Positions 1 through 11,700 of a stretch of DNA of 64,000 nt are shown one piece after another. Numbering within the stretch: the stretch's first letter is position 1; each line of letters starts with the position of its first letter. This DNA is from Drechmeria coniospora (taxonomy: Eukaryota > Ascomycota > Sordariomycetes > Hypocreales > Ophiocordycipitaceae). Where the stretch lies: assembly GCF_001625195.1 (NCBI RefSeq), contig NC_054389.1, forward strand, positions 12,272,520 through 12,336,519. The letters run 5' to 3'. A program made the translations under genes and the position numbers. Below the pieces are notes generated by a model. The model made no database searches, was not told where the DNA came from, and was given only the letters and a program-made list of their open reading frames with translations.

Positions 1-543
1 AGACTCATCGGTCTCCGTATCCTCCTTGCTCTCTTCCTCCTCGGTATCCTCCTCGGGGAGGGTCTCGAAACTGTCCGTTGCGGCACTTAGGCGGGGGCGG
101 GACGTTATCGAGGGGGGCGGGGGTAGGGGCACAAAACGGAGGCGCCGGGCGACTTGGGCGATGTAAGGGGCGGAGGCGACGGGGCGGCGCAACGGAGTCG
201 CGTCGTCTACGCGGGACGGGCGCGACCGGCCACTATTGCGGGCAACGCAGGGAGTAGAGGGGGCGGGACGGCGCGACGAGGGGGAACTGTCCGCGCAAGA
301 CTTGCGCGACTCGCAGATATTACAGCGCATCTCGGCCAAGGTGGCCACCAACTCGGCACTAACGCCCTCCTGCGCCTGCTGACGGCGGGCGAGACCGCGC
401 ACTCAGTACCCAACGAATACCAAAAAAAAAAAAAAAAAAAAAATTTTGGGGGGGAGCTACAGATTGGGAAGCCAGCCTAGGGAAGGGTAGGTTGGCTACG
501 GCTACAGCTAGACTTTATTTCGAACGGGTGGAGCGAGACGGTA
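1..543 (+). mobile_element. 3' internal end of a gypsy-type LTR element (left copy, internally deleted)
   Basis: This GC-rich stretch is the reverse complement, with scattered substitutions, of parts of 58573-60330 near the right edge. It lies directly before an LTR at 544-714, and the purine-rich run just before that LTR (about 521-543) is a plausible polypurine tract. It contains an A22 run at 422-443, mirrored by a T20 run at 58672-58691. Compared with the right copy it lacks about 1.2 kb, with the junction near 400. The pol of this element would lie left of the window on the plus strand. No intact gene is seen; the 108-residue ORF at 154-480 is not supported. Confidence 0.75.
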
Positions 544-714
544 TGTTATGGTATCGGGCTTAGCCCGATATAGGAGAACGGAGGGAACTAAGGGACCCAC
601 TAGGAGGAACGCATACAACTAGAAGCCCTAGTTGTTAAGTAGTTTTCCCTCCTTCAAGTCTTTTAATAAACATCATTGAGAGTCCTAGAGCAGTCGCCTA
701 GCGACTCCGTAACA
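544..714 (+). repeat. 171-bp LTR (3' LTR of the left gypsy-type element)
   Basis: It starts TGTTATGG and ends CCGTAACA, so it has TG...CA termini. It is the inverted counterpart of 58401-58572 and matches the solo LTR 57206-57376. It contains a perfect 9-bp inverted repeat (TATCGGGCT, one base, AGCCCGATA). The 5' LTR lies outside the window, so target duplications cannot be checked. Confidence 0.85.
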
Positions 715-1130
715 TAAGTCGCTATTCGAAAGCCTTATAACTAACGAAGGTATTGTTTGTCTCCTTATCCCTTTCTATATCGTTCTTATAGTCCAGGTAG
801 TCTCGTAAAGTAGGCTCCCAATATTTAAAAGCTTTTCCTATTAAGAGATTACCAATGCAAAGGATTTTTACAGCGGTTCCAGTACTAAAGGCATTTACCC
901 AAAGGTAGGCTTTAGCCAGGTTAGGAAGGATTGTATATTGCCCTTCTGCCCGTCGAATGCCTCTGGTTTGGGGAATTTATACGTGCCTGATTTCCCTTTG
1001 TAACCTTGGATCTGCTCCCGAAGTATAAGGATCTCGGTCTTCATCTAGGCAAGCATTTGCCCGGGATTCTAGGTCGTACCGCTGGTAGTCGACATACTGT
1101 TCGAGGTTTATAAGGGTAACTTACCGAACA
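715..1130 (-). pseudogene. Retrotransposon gag-like remnant
   Basis: Read on the minus strand from about 1130, broken frames give gag-like text such as FPKPEAFDGQKGNIQSFLT followed later by KYWEPTLRDYLD. This resembles the capsid region of fungal Ty3/gypsy gag. Several stops interrupt it (for example a TAG where a Trp is expected), so it is dead. It abuts the 171-bp LTR but lies on its outer side, so it belongs to a different, older element. The assignment rests on motif recognition only. Confidence 0.5.
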
Positions 1131-1270
1131 GGATAAATCAAAATGTAACGGATGCTTGAAGCGTCCTAAGGGTTCTATCACTTAGGTAGTAAGTCAGGCT
1201 TACCGTAAACAATATATCTTAAAAATACAAGGGGAAATACCTCTTGGAATAAAAGGGGTAAAATAGGAAG
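1131..1270. other. AT-rich stretch between retroelement remnants
   Basis: No gene or repeat boundary could be recognised here. Confidence 0.4.
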
Positions 1271-2164
1271 GGTGCGCAGTGGAAGTTCAGTTGCACGGAC
1301 TATCCAAAATGGATATCAATCAAGGCTGTTAGTAACAGCAGGAAGTGCACCAGTTAGTATCTGGGCGAGAAATGCAGATTTGAACAAGTCAAATAGTAGT
1401 GCCAAGGGACAATTCAAAAAGAAAGACTGTTGTATTTCTTGTGCTTGCGCAATGTGTGTTCACAGCGTACGCATGTCTTGTGTGTGTGTTCTGTGTACCT
1501 AACTATCTAAGAGTGTAGGAAAGGTAGGACCCTTTTATACCTGAGAGGTAGTACCTCAATAAGTGCAATGTGCACGTGTTGGAATTCTGTCTGATTCCAT
1601 ACAATGCATCTCCGAACAATCTGCTTGCATTCAATGCAGCTCCAAATACTCTGGTTGAGTCATACTGCAAGTTGCATAGTTGGTATATGCAACTGGCAGG
1701 GTTGATCAGTATTAGGGTTCGGTCGCGACAGTACAGCAGAAGTACTGCAGTAGTCGAGTGGGCCAGTAGTAGTACTACTAGCAAGCAACTGCTGGTTGCA
1801 GTTGGGTGGGTCCTACCGCGCAACAGCAGTACTGTTGGCGGGCAACTACTAGTAGTAGTTGGGAGCGCATCAATTGACGGCCCGATCAATAATCTTGCTT
1901 GGTCGACCAAGTACTACTTGCACGAGATGCGCAATAGTAGTAAATTGGCTGGGCAGTAGTACTGCCATCAGTTGTACCAAGTCGGAGCGAGGAGAATTTG
2001 CATAGCAAGTGCAATTCGTCAACTCGATATACTACTTATACGTGCAGTATAGTGGTAGTATATTGGCAAGCAGTAGTACTGCTGCCAGATGTTGCAAATA
2101 GCAATACATAGGATAGTATCCTATTTGGGTAGTCTTACTAGTATAAATACCAGTAATTTTAACA
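1271..2164 (-). repeat. Degenerate copy of the 670-bp LTR family
   Basis: The right end (to 2164, ...ATTTTAACA) is the reverse complement of the family start TGTTAAAATACTGG, and the GGATAGTATCC core is present. The left part (1271-1480) matches the U5-like end of the family (TGCACGGAC, GTTAGTAACAGC, CAGTTAGTA). It is longer and more diverged than the clean copies and no target duplication is visible, so it may be composite. The overlapping ORFs of 129 and 135 residues on opposite strands are chance. Confidence 0.6.
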
Positions 2165-2302
2165 ATATATCTACTAAGAGTTCCGTTAAGGAGCTTTAAG
2201 GACTCCTTAATCAATAGCGAACTAATTGCTTAGATTAATTAATGAAGAACTAACTATCTATAGGTAAGGACTGTCCTATATATATATTCGTTCCCTTATT
2301 GC

Positions 2303-2510
2303 TTATTGCTGGATCACTTGGATTACCGTAAGCCGCGTAAGCCAGGCTCACTTAGATTACGGTAAGCGGCGTGATCCACGGTTAATGATTACGTAGCCCT
2401 CCTTGATGCTGGATTACTTGGATTACCGTGAGCCGCGTGAGCCAGGCTCACTTGGATTACGGTGAGCGGCGTGATCTACGGTTAACGATTACGTGACCCC
2501 CTTGTGTACG
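2303..2510. repeat. Two-copy tandem duplication, unit about 105 bp
   Basis: GCTGGATCACTTGGATTACC at about 2307 recurs almost unchanged at about 2409, and both units run into GATTACGT. Inside each unit GGATTACCGT...ATTACGGT forms an inverted repeat. Possibly part of an LTR of another element; no gene. Confidence 0.6.
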
Positions 2511-2529
2511 TACCGCCTCTTGTGTACGT

Positions 2530-3196
2530 ACCTGGCTCCGTACCTCTACTGTACGTACCGGACTCTACTTATCTTTGTGCTTGGTACTTAAAGCTCGGTC
2601 TTAGCCCTGTCGTCCTTAGTTATAGCCTGCATGCATATTGGTTCGTAACATCTAGGTAGATACTGAACTCTATTAGGGATTAGCCTTCTCGTTGTATTCC
2701 TTTTTATCGTTGTACTGCTAAGTGGGCTCGGTAGTTAACTAAGTCTTTTAGTAGGGTAAGCGTTTATTCTTAGAACTAATCCCAATTGTTTTCGGCTGCA
2801 GTTTATTAGTCTTTCGTCAGTTCGTCCAGGTACTTTTTCTAGTATGCCCGGCCCTAGGCCTACATATAGTTAAGAGCTAGTAGGATTTTCCGGTAGTCCT
2901 TCTTAAACTTCCGCCTTAATCTATTAAAGGCGCAATTTAGGATATTAAGCTATTCTTACCTTTTTTGCGGAGTTATAGGTTACCTAAGTTCCGGTATGTT
3001 TATTACCTTAAATTCCTAGCTACTCTCCGAGGAAGTATCTAACTCTCTTTTAGTTTTTTTCTCTACCTTCTTGGGTTAATAGCTAGTACCTATCCCTAGG
3101 CGGGTGTAAATCTCTTTCTTCTTTTCCTTTAGCTTTTCTAACTCTTGCAGCTAGGCCAGTAGTTCCCATACTGCAGCTAGCATTTCCGGAATAGAT
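2530..3196 (-). pseudogene. Probable gag-like retroelement remnant
   Basis: The minus-strand reading near 3190-3080 gives a Lys/Glu-rich coiled-coil-like stretch (EMLAAVWELLA, stop, LQELEKLKEKKKEIYTRLG), reminiscent of an N-terminal gag region. The rest is AT-rich and full of stops. The 100-residue ORF spanning 3083-3385 crosses into the neighbouring LTRs and is not a gene. Confidence 0.35.
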
Positions 3197-3356
3197 TGTA
3201 AGGCGCGCTACAGGCGTGTAGGCCTTATAAGCGAATGTGAGGTGCAGTACCCGCACTAAGTGCGGATACTGGCGGATCTTTTGACAGTTTGGCCATTTGG
3301 TCGAACGGTTAACTGGTCTATTGTCCATATGGGCACACCTCCCCATATGTGTTACA
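3197..3356. repeat. 160-bp LTR-like element (left copy)
   Basis: It starts TGTAAGGCGCGC and ends ATGTGTTACA, with TGTAA/TTACA terminal inverted repeats. It differs from the copy at 56607-56766 at only about two positions. It abuts a truncated 171-bp LTR (3357-3481), and no target duplication is evident at this copy. Confidence 0.75.
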
Positions 3357-3481
3357 AAGGGACCTACTAGGAGGAATGCATACAACTAGAAGCCCTAGTT
3401 GTTAAGTAGTTTTCCCTTCTTTAAGTCTTTTAATAAACATTATTAAGAGTCCTAGAGCAGTTGCCTAGCGACTCCATAACA
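3357..3481 (+). repeat. Truncated 171-bp-family LTR
   Basis: It matches the last 125 bp or so of the LTR at 544-714 (AAGGGACC...ACTCCATAACA). The first 46 bp, including the palindrome, are missing where the 160-bp element begins. Confidence 0.75.
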
Positions 3482-3711
3482 GTTTGTAACAAACGGGCGG
3501 ATCGGTTCGACAATTGTGACGATATCGTATATCGTACTCTTCTTCTGGCCTACCCTACACTCTTCATCACGTAATGCGCGGACCACCTATGTATATGGCC
3601 CCTTCCTCCCCGCACTCACTGTTTTCCTTCTCTTTTCTTCTTCCTTAGTTCGAAAATTCTATAGTCTTTGCACATACTGCCTTCCTGCTAGTCAGCATCG
3701 TGACAACAATA
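3482..3711. other. Short spacer without recognisable gene
   Basis: A 66-residue ORF starts at 3516 but has no recognisable features. Confidence 0.4.
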
Positions 3712-3716
3712 GTTAG

Positions 3717-4977
3717 TGTTAAAATACTGGTATTTATACTAGTAAGACTACCCAAATAGGATACTATCCTATTGCTACTAGTAGTACTACTACTAGTAAA
3801 GATGCTATACTATACTGCAAGTATTAGTAAGCATATCGAGTTGACTAATAGTATACAATATACTACTTCTCCGAGCTACAACTCGGAGCGACTGACGGCA
3901 GTACTACTGCCGGCCAACTCACTACTACAATACAACTTGTACACGTAGTAGTCAGTCGACCACAGGAGCCAATTGATCGGAATGACAATCGCCGCTCTCC
4001 TAGTCGCTACTAGCTACTGCTAGCCCACAGTACTACTGCGGGCAATTAAACCATTGTGCGACCGAAACAGCGATCAAACCATTGTGCGACCAAACGGGCA
4101 ATCAAACCATTGTTCGATCAAACGGGTAATCAAACAATAGTGTAACTGCGCAGCCACAATCTGGACCTACAAGGTGTTAAAATACTAGGATTTATACTAG
4201 TAAGACTACCCAAATAGGATACTATCCTATTATTGCTACTACCAGTAGCAACTATTAGAAGTACTACTGCTGGCAGATATACTATACTATACTGAGAGTA
4301 TAAGTAAGTATACAGAGCTAACTAATAGTATACAACATACTATTTCTCTAAACTATTGTTAGAGATACTTACCTAATTAGGTATAGTACAGAATGCTCTA
4401 GAACATTCTAGAATATTCTAGAATATTCCATACCCCACTTATGGAATGTACTGGAACTCCTTAGAATAAGCCGGAATGTTGCTTACCCTACTTATGGAAT
4501 AAGCTGGAACTTTATGGAATAAGCTGGAACAGTCTTTACTATACTTCTACACCTATATAAGGCAGTAGCTATTCCCTTAGAATAGTTTCTCTTTTTGAAA
4601 TATAATCGCATTCGTTTGTATAATTTGGTACTACCAAGTTTGCACTCTTATCCAGTTACTAACTGGTTTCCCTTATGCTGTTACTAACAGCTTGATTGAT
4701 TCCCTGGTCCGTGCGATATACTTCCACTACCCCTCCTCTTGCGCACCCAAATTGCAAGACAAGGTACTACTCTGTAGGCATAAATAGCCGTACTTCCCTT
4801 GCACTTTAGTTAGAAGAATAATCGCATTCGTTTGTATAATTCGGTACTACCAATTGTACACTCTTGCCCAGTTACTAACTGGCACCCCTTATTGCTGTTA
4901 CTAACAGCATGATTGATTCCCTAGTCCGTGCGATATACTTCCACTACTCCCACTTCTTGCGCATACAAATTGCAAGA
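3717..4977 (+). repeat. Solo LTR of the 670-bp family, split by a second copy
   Basis: The outer copy runs 3717-4174 and 4765-4977, about 671 bp in total, starting TGTTAAAATACTGG and ending AATTGCAAGA. It is flanked by a perfect 5-bp target duplication GTTAG (3712-3716 and 4978-4982), showing a complete insertion without internal coding region, hence a solo LTR. A TATA-like GCATAAATAGCC lies near 4780. The ends are TGTT...AAGA rather than the usual TG...CA. Confidence 0.85.
4175..4759 (+). repeat. Inner LTR copy inserted in the outer 670-bp-family LTR
   Basis: It starts TGTTAAAATACTAGG and ends AATTGCAAGA. The host LTR is duplicated at the junctions as CAAGG (4170-4174 and 4760-4764), which proves insertion into the pre-existing copy. 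It is about 85 bp shorter than the full family and has its own middle section (TATATAAGG near 4553). Confidence 0.85.
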
Positions 4978-4982
4978 GTTAG

Positions 4983-5738
4983 GTAAGTAAGTAAGCCTTC
5001 TTTCAGAAATTGAGTAGTATTTAAGACTAAAGCTTAACCCTTCTCGAGTTTTCGGGCTTATATTCCTTTTGTAACTAGAGCGTACCCTACTCCTAGGCTG
5101 CCCCACCTTCCTATCTACTCGGACTTTACCCGTACGCCTAGCCTTACAGTAAAGGCTATAAATAAATGAAAGGATAGGAAGAAAAAAAATAAAAGGAAGG
5201 GTAAAAGAATAAAAGAAAGAGAAAATTAAGATTCACCTTTAGACCTAGGTCCAAAAAGTATACTATTATTTACTACTATATATATTTATATAATTATTCT
5301 ACCCCATTTTTCATTTTTACTATCCCCTTTTCATTATTTCAACTTATTTCCAGCCCTAACCCCTACTCTTCCCACCCGTTTTCCCTTACTATTTTCAAGA
5401 GAAACATACTGTTTATGGTTAACGATAGTATAAGTCGGACGACAGTATATACGAGCATACTATAAACTAACACGGATAGCGACTTAATGTATTCCGACCG
5501 CTATACGTATATTTAGGACTGGTAAACGGAAATGTTTAGCCTGCATAGAGCTAACCTTACCTTGGTTACTATATATATATACTTTATTAATAAGCTACGC
5601 TTATAAGGGCCATTGCTGTCTCCTAACCATTATACTTAGATATAGCCTAAGAACAAAATAGCATTATACTATACAATAAACTATCTATAGCCAGCTCCTA
5701 AAAAACCTTATTAATCTCTCTACAATGGATTTAAGGGT
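4983..5738. other. AT-rich region downstream of giant gene A
   Basis: This strongly AT-rich stretch presumably includes gene A's 3' untranslated region at its right side (AT-rich runs near 5570-5710). No gene is supported; a 61-residue minus ORF at 4921-5106 overlaps the LTR end and is not credible. Confidence 0.5.
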
Positions 5739-8700
5739 TTAACAACTAGCTGGATATATATTTGCGGTAATATTTGAAGTTTGAGTACCTCCAGGAGGAG
5801 TAACAAAAAACACTCTCTGAGTAGGGAGACCATAATTTCCGAATACCGAACGGATAGGATAGAAATATCCTGCAATTAATCCTATACTAAAACATTGCGT
5901 TGCTCCCTGGAATTGGGAGTTAAGTGAACCCGGGACTGCATTTGAGGGTTGGCCACAAGGAAACGCCGCCGTTCCAATATAAAAATAGTCAACATCATCA
6001 GCATACTCGCAAAACGTATAAACGCCAGTAGTCGATGGTCGATAGTACCCGGTGTAAACAAGAGTGTAATTCATAGGGTTAAATGTCATTCCAGCATATG
6101 TTACACTTACTCCGGGACACTGCATTACCGACAATCCCCGGGAATCCACGCCTATAACCGGACACTCGGAATCCGGTGGTCTGTCGACAAACCCGAAATC
6201 TAATGTAGTAGTAAAATTCTGTTGCAAAGGCATTATAGACATATAGTAGTCTGGCGGTGCTCCAGCACCAGTGTTGGTATAGTATCCCAGTCCCCTAGGA
6301 GCAAGAGTAACCTCATTCTCATACAAAGCCACGTTTAAACTTCCGACAGGACAGGGAGCAGCCAGATCTTCTGGCCGACAAGCTCCTGAGGGTACGGCGA
6401 CGATTACAGTAGTCGTGCAAGGGTGGGTGCAGTCAGAAGCAGGCGGGATTGTTGTTGTGCTCGCTATAGTTCCAGTTACCGTTGTCGTTACGGCAGTGTC
6501 AACAGGTTGGGTAACAACGACGGTAGTAGTACAAGGGTGGGTGCAACCAGCCGCCGGCGTGATAGTCCTACTGCCCGGGACAGTTCCAGTAGTTATTGTT
6601 GTCGTTACGGCAGTATCAACAGGTTGGGTAACAACGACGGTAGTGGTACAAGGGTGGGTGCAACCAGCCGCCGGCGTGATAGTCCTACTGCCCGGGACAG
6701 TTCCAGTAGTTATTGTTGTCGTTACGGCAGTATCAACAGGTTGGGTAACAACGACGGTAGTAGTACAAGGGTGGGTGCAACCAGCCGCCGGCGTGATAGT
6801 CCTACTGCCCGGGACAGTTCCAGTAGTTATTGTTGTCGTTACGGCAGTATCAACAGGTTGGGTAACAACGACGGTAGTGGTACAAGGGTGGGTGCAACCA
6901 GCCGCCGGCGTGATAGTCCTACTGCCCGGGACAGTTCCAGTAGTTATTGTTGTCGTTACGGCAGTATCAACAGGTTGGGTAACAACGACGGTAGTAGTAC
7001 AAGGGTGGGTGCAACCAGCCGCCGGCGTGATAGTCCTACTGCCCGGGACAGTTCCAGTAGTTATTGTTGTCGTTACGGCAGTATCAACAGGTTGGGTAAC
7101 AACGACGGTAGTAGTACAAGGGTGGGTGCAATCAGCCGCCGGCGTGATAGTCCTACTGCCCGGGACAGTTCCAGTAGTTATTGTCGTCGTTACGGCAGTA
7201 TCAGTGGGTTGGGTAATGATAATGCTTGTGGTGCAAGGGTGGGTGCAGTCGGTCGGCGGCGGAATAGTGCTACTACCCGCCACAGTTCCAGTAGTTATTG
7301 TTGTCGTTATGGCAGTATCAGCGGGTTGAGTAATGATAATGCTTGTAGTGCACGGGTGGGTGCAGTCGGCCGGCGGCCTGATAGTGCTAGTGCCTGGGAC
7401 AGTTCCGCGAGTTATTGTTGTCGTTACGGCAGTATCAGCGGGTTGAGTAATGATAATGCTTGTAGTGCAAGGGTGGGTGCAGTCGGCCGGCGGCCTGATA
7501 GTGCTAGTGCCCGGGACAGTTCCGCGAGTTATTGTTGTCGTTACGGCAGTATCAACAGGTTGGGTAACAACGACGGTAGTAGTACAAGGGTGGGTGCAAC
7601 CAGCCGCCGGCGTGATAGTGATAGTGACTAAGACAGTTCCGCCAGTTATTGTTGTCGTTACAACAGTATCAGCGGGTTGGGTGATAATGACGCTGGTAGT
7701 GCAAGGGTGAGTGCAGTCGGTTGGCGGCGTAATGGTGCTAGTGCCCGGCACAGTTCCACTAGTTATTGTCGTTGTTACGGCAGTATCAACGGGTTCGGTA
7801 ATAACGATGCTAGTAGTGCAAGGGTGGGTGCAGTCGGCTGGTGGGGTAATAGTGATAGTACCCGGCACAGTTCCAGTAGTTATTGTTGTAGTTACAACAG
7901 TATCAGTAGGCTGGGTCGTCGATACGGTAGTATCAGCGGGTTCAGTAATAATAACACTGGTAGTGCAAGGGTGGGTGCAGTCGGTCGGCGGCGTAATGGT
8001 GCTTGTGCCTGGCACAGTTCCAGTAGTTATTGTCGTCGTTACGGCAGTATCAGCGGGTTCGGTAATGACGACGCTGGTAGTGCAAGGGTGAGTGCAGTCG
8101 GTTGGCGGCGTAATGGTGCTAGTGCCCGGCACAGTTCCACTAGTTATTGTCGTTGTTACGGCAGTATCAGCGGGTTCGGTAATAACGATGCTAGTAGTGC
8201 AAGGGTGGGTGCAGTCGACTGGTGGGGTAATAGTGCTAGTACCCGGCACAGTTCCAATAGTTATTGTTGTCGTTACAACCGTATCAGTAGGCTGGGTCGT
8301 CGGTACGGTAGTATCAGCGGGTTCAGTAATAATAACACTGGTAGTGCAAGGGTGAGTGCAGTCGGTCGGCGGCGTAATGGTGCTTGTGCCCGGCGCAGTT
8401 CCAGTAGTTATTGTCGTCGTTACGGCAGTATCAACGGGTTCGGTAATAACGATGCTAGTAGTGCAAGGGTGGGTGCAGTCAGCTGGTGGGGTAATAGTGA
8501 TAGTACCCGGCACAGTTCCAGTAGTTATTGTTGTCGTTACAACAGTATCAGTAGGCTGGGTCGTCGGTACGGTAGTATCAGCGGGTTCAGTAATAATAAC
8601 AATGGTAGTGCAAGGGTGGGTGCAGTCGGTCGGCGGCGTAATGGTGCTTGTGCCTGGCACAGTTCCAGTAGTTATTGTCGTCGTTACGGCAGTATTAGCG

Positions 8701-11700
8701 GGTTCGGTAATGATGACGCTGGTAGTGCAAGGGTGAGTGCAGTCGGTTGGCGGCGTAATGGTGCTAGTGCCCGGCACAGTTCCACTAGTTATTGTCGTTG
8801 TTACGGCAGTATCAGCGGGTTCGGTAATAACGATGCTAGTAGTGCAAGGGTGGGTGCAGTCGACTGGTGGGGTAATAGTGATAGTACCCGGCACAATTCC
8901 AGTAGTTATTGTTGTCGTTACAACAGTATCAGTAGGCTGGGTTGTCGGTACGGTAGTATCAGCGGGTTCAGTAATAATAATAATGCTAGTGCAAGGGTGG
9001 GTACAGTCGGTCGGCGGCGTAATGGTGCTTGTGCCTGGCACAGTTCCAGTAGTTATTGTCGTCGTTACGGCAGTATCAGCGGGTTCGGTAATGATGACGC
9101 TGGTAGTGCAAGGGTGAGTGCAGTCGGTTGGCGGCGTAATGGTGCTAGTGCCCGGCATAGTTCCACTAGTTATTGTCGTTGTTACGGCAGTATCAGCGGG
9201 TTCGGTAATAACGATGCTAGTAGTACAAGGGTGGGTGCAGTCGACTGGTGGGGGAATAGTGCTAGTACCCGGCACAGTTCCAATAGTTATTGTTGTCGTT
9301 ACAACAGTATCAGTACGCTTGGTCGTCGGTACGGTAGTATCAGCGGGTTCAGTAATAATAACAATGGTAGTGCAAGGGTGAGTGCAGTCGGTCGGCGGCG
9401 TAATGGTGCTTGTGCCTGGCACAGTTCCAGTAGTTATTGTCGTCGTTACGGCAGTATCAGCGGGTTCGGTAATGATGACGCTGGTAGTGCAAGGGTGAGT
9501 GCAGTCGGTTGGCGGCGTCATGGTGCTAGTGCCCGGCACAGTTCCACTAGTTATTGTCGTTGTTACGGCAGTATCAGCGGGTTCGGTAATAACGATGCTA
9601 GTAGTGCAAGGGTGGGTGCAGTCGGCTGGTGGAGTGATAGTGCTAGTTCCCGGGGCAGTTCCACCAGTTATTGTCGTTGTTACAACAGTATCGGCGGGCT
9701 GCGTAATGATAATGCTTGTAGTGCAAGGGTGGGTGCAGCCAGATGGTGGCGTAATCGTCGATGTTCCAGGTACTGTCCCAGTGATAACTGTTGTGGTTAC
9801 CGCCAAAGCTGATAGAGGAGTGGTGATCATAATGGTAGTTATGCAGTTAGATGTGCATCCAGCCGGCGGCGAGATCGTTGTTGTTCCGGCCATGGGGCCA
9901 GGAGTCGTAACCGTGGTAATACCACCAGCGGGAGTCGTAATAATAACACTCGTAATGCAGTTAGAGATACATCCAGTTGTGGGCGGGATCGTCGATGTAC
10001 CGGCTACAGGGCCAGGGGTCGTAATTGTAACAATTTCGACAGTGACCGTTACGAAAACGCTGGTAATGCAGTTAGATATGCATCCTGCCAGCGGCGGGAT
10101 CGTTGTTGTTCCGGCTATTGGGCCAGGAGTTGTAACCGTAGTAATACCACGAGCGGGAGTCGTAACGATAACACTTGTAATACAGTTAGAGATGCATCCA
10201 GCTGGGGGCGGGATCGTCGATGTGCCGGCTACAGGGCCAGGGGTCGTAATCGTAACAATTCCGCCAGTGACCGTTACGAAAACGCTAGTAATGCAGTTAG
10301 ATATGCATCCAGCGGGAGGCGGGATAGTCGTTGTTCCGGCTATTGGGCCAGGAGTTGTAACCGTCGTAATACCGCCAGCGGGAGTCGTAATGATAACACT
10401 CGTAATACAGTTAGAGATGCATCCAGTTGGGGGCGGGATCGTCGATGTGCCGGCTACAGGGCCAGTGGTCGTAATTGTAACAATTTCGCCAGTGACCGTT
10501 ACGAAAACGCTAGTAATACAGTTAGATATGCATCCAGCCGGTGGCGGGACAGTTGTTGTTCCAGCCATTGGGCCAGGAGTTGTAATCGTAGTAATACCGC
10601 CAGCGGGAGTCGTAATGATAACACTTGTAATACAGTTAGAGATGCATCCAGTTGGGGGCGGGATCGTCGATGTACCGGCTACAGGGCCAGGGGTCGTAAT
10701 TGTAACAATTTCGCCAGTAACTGTTACGAAAACGCTGGTAATGCAGTTAGATATGCATCCAGCCGGCGGCGGGATCGTTGTTGTTCCGGCTATTGGGCCA
10801 GGAGTTGTAATCGTAGTAATACCGCCAGCGGGAGTCGTAACGATAACACTTGTAATACAGTTAGAGATGCATCCAGCTGGGGGCGGGATCGTTGATGTTC
10901 CGGCTACAGGGCCAGGGGTCGTAATTGTAACAATTCCACCAGTGACTGTTACGACAACACTCGTAATGCAGTTAGATATGCATCCAGCCGGCGGCGGGAT
11001 CGTTGTTGTTCCGGCTATGGGGCCACGAGTCGTAACCGTAGTAATACCGCCAGCGGGAGTCGTAACGATAACACTCGTAATACAGTTAGAGATGCATCCA
11101 GTTGGGGGCGGGATTGTCGATGTGCCGCCTACAGGACCAGGGGTCGTAATTGTGACAATTCCGCCAGTAACCGTTACGAAAATGCTAGTAATGCAGTTAG
11201 ATATGCATCCAGCCGGAGGCGGGATCGTTGTTGTTCCGGCCATTGGGCCAGGAGTCGTAACCGTAGTAATACCACCAGCAGGAGACGTAATGATAACACT
11301 CGTAATACAGTTAGAGATACATCCAGTTGGGGGCGGGATGGTCGATGTGCCCGCTACAGGGCCAGGGGTCGTAATTGTAACAATTTCGCCAGTGACCGTT
11401 ACGAAAACGCTGGTAATGCAGTTAGATATGCATCCAGCCGGCGGCGGGATCGTTGTTGTTCCGGCCATGGGGCCACGAGTCGTAACCGTAGTAATAGCAC
11501 CAGAGGGGGTCGTAACAATAACACTCGTAATACAGTTAGAGATGCATCCAGTAGGGGGCGGCATCGTCGATGTGCCGGCTACAGGGCCAGGGGTCGTAAT
11601 TGTAACAATTCCGCCAGTGACCGTTACGAAAACGCTAGTAATACAGTTAGATATGCATCCAGCCGGAGGCGGGATCGTTGTCGTTCCGGCCATGGGGCCA

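Noticed and set aside
521..543. tRNA-like GTTCGAA near the LTR as a primer-binding site
   Set aside because: This side follows pol and precedes the 3' LTR, so a polypurine tract is expected; the tRNA resemblance is short.
5742..6390. Six-frame plus ORF 5949-6203
   Set aside because: It is antisense to the GLEYA-type head, which is clearly coding on the minus strand.
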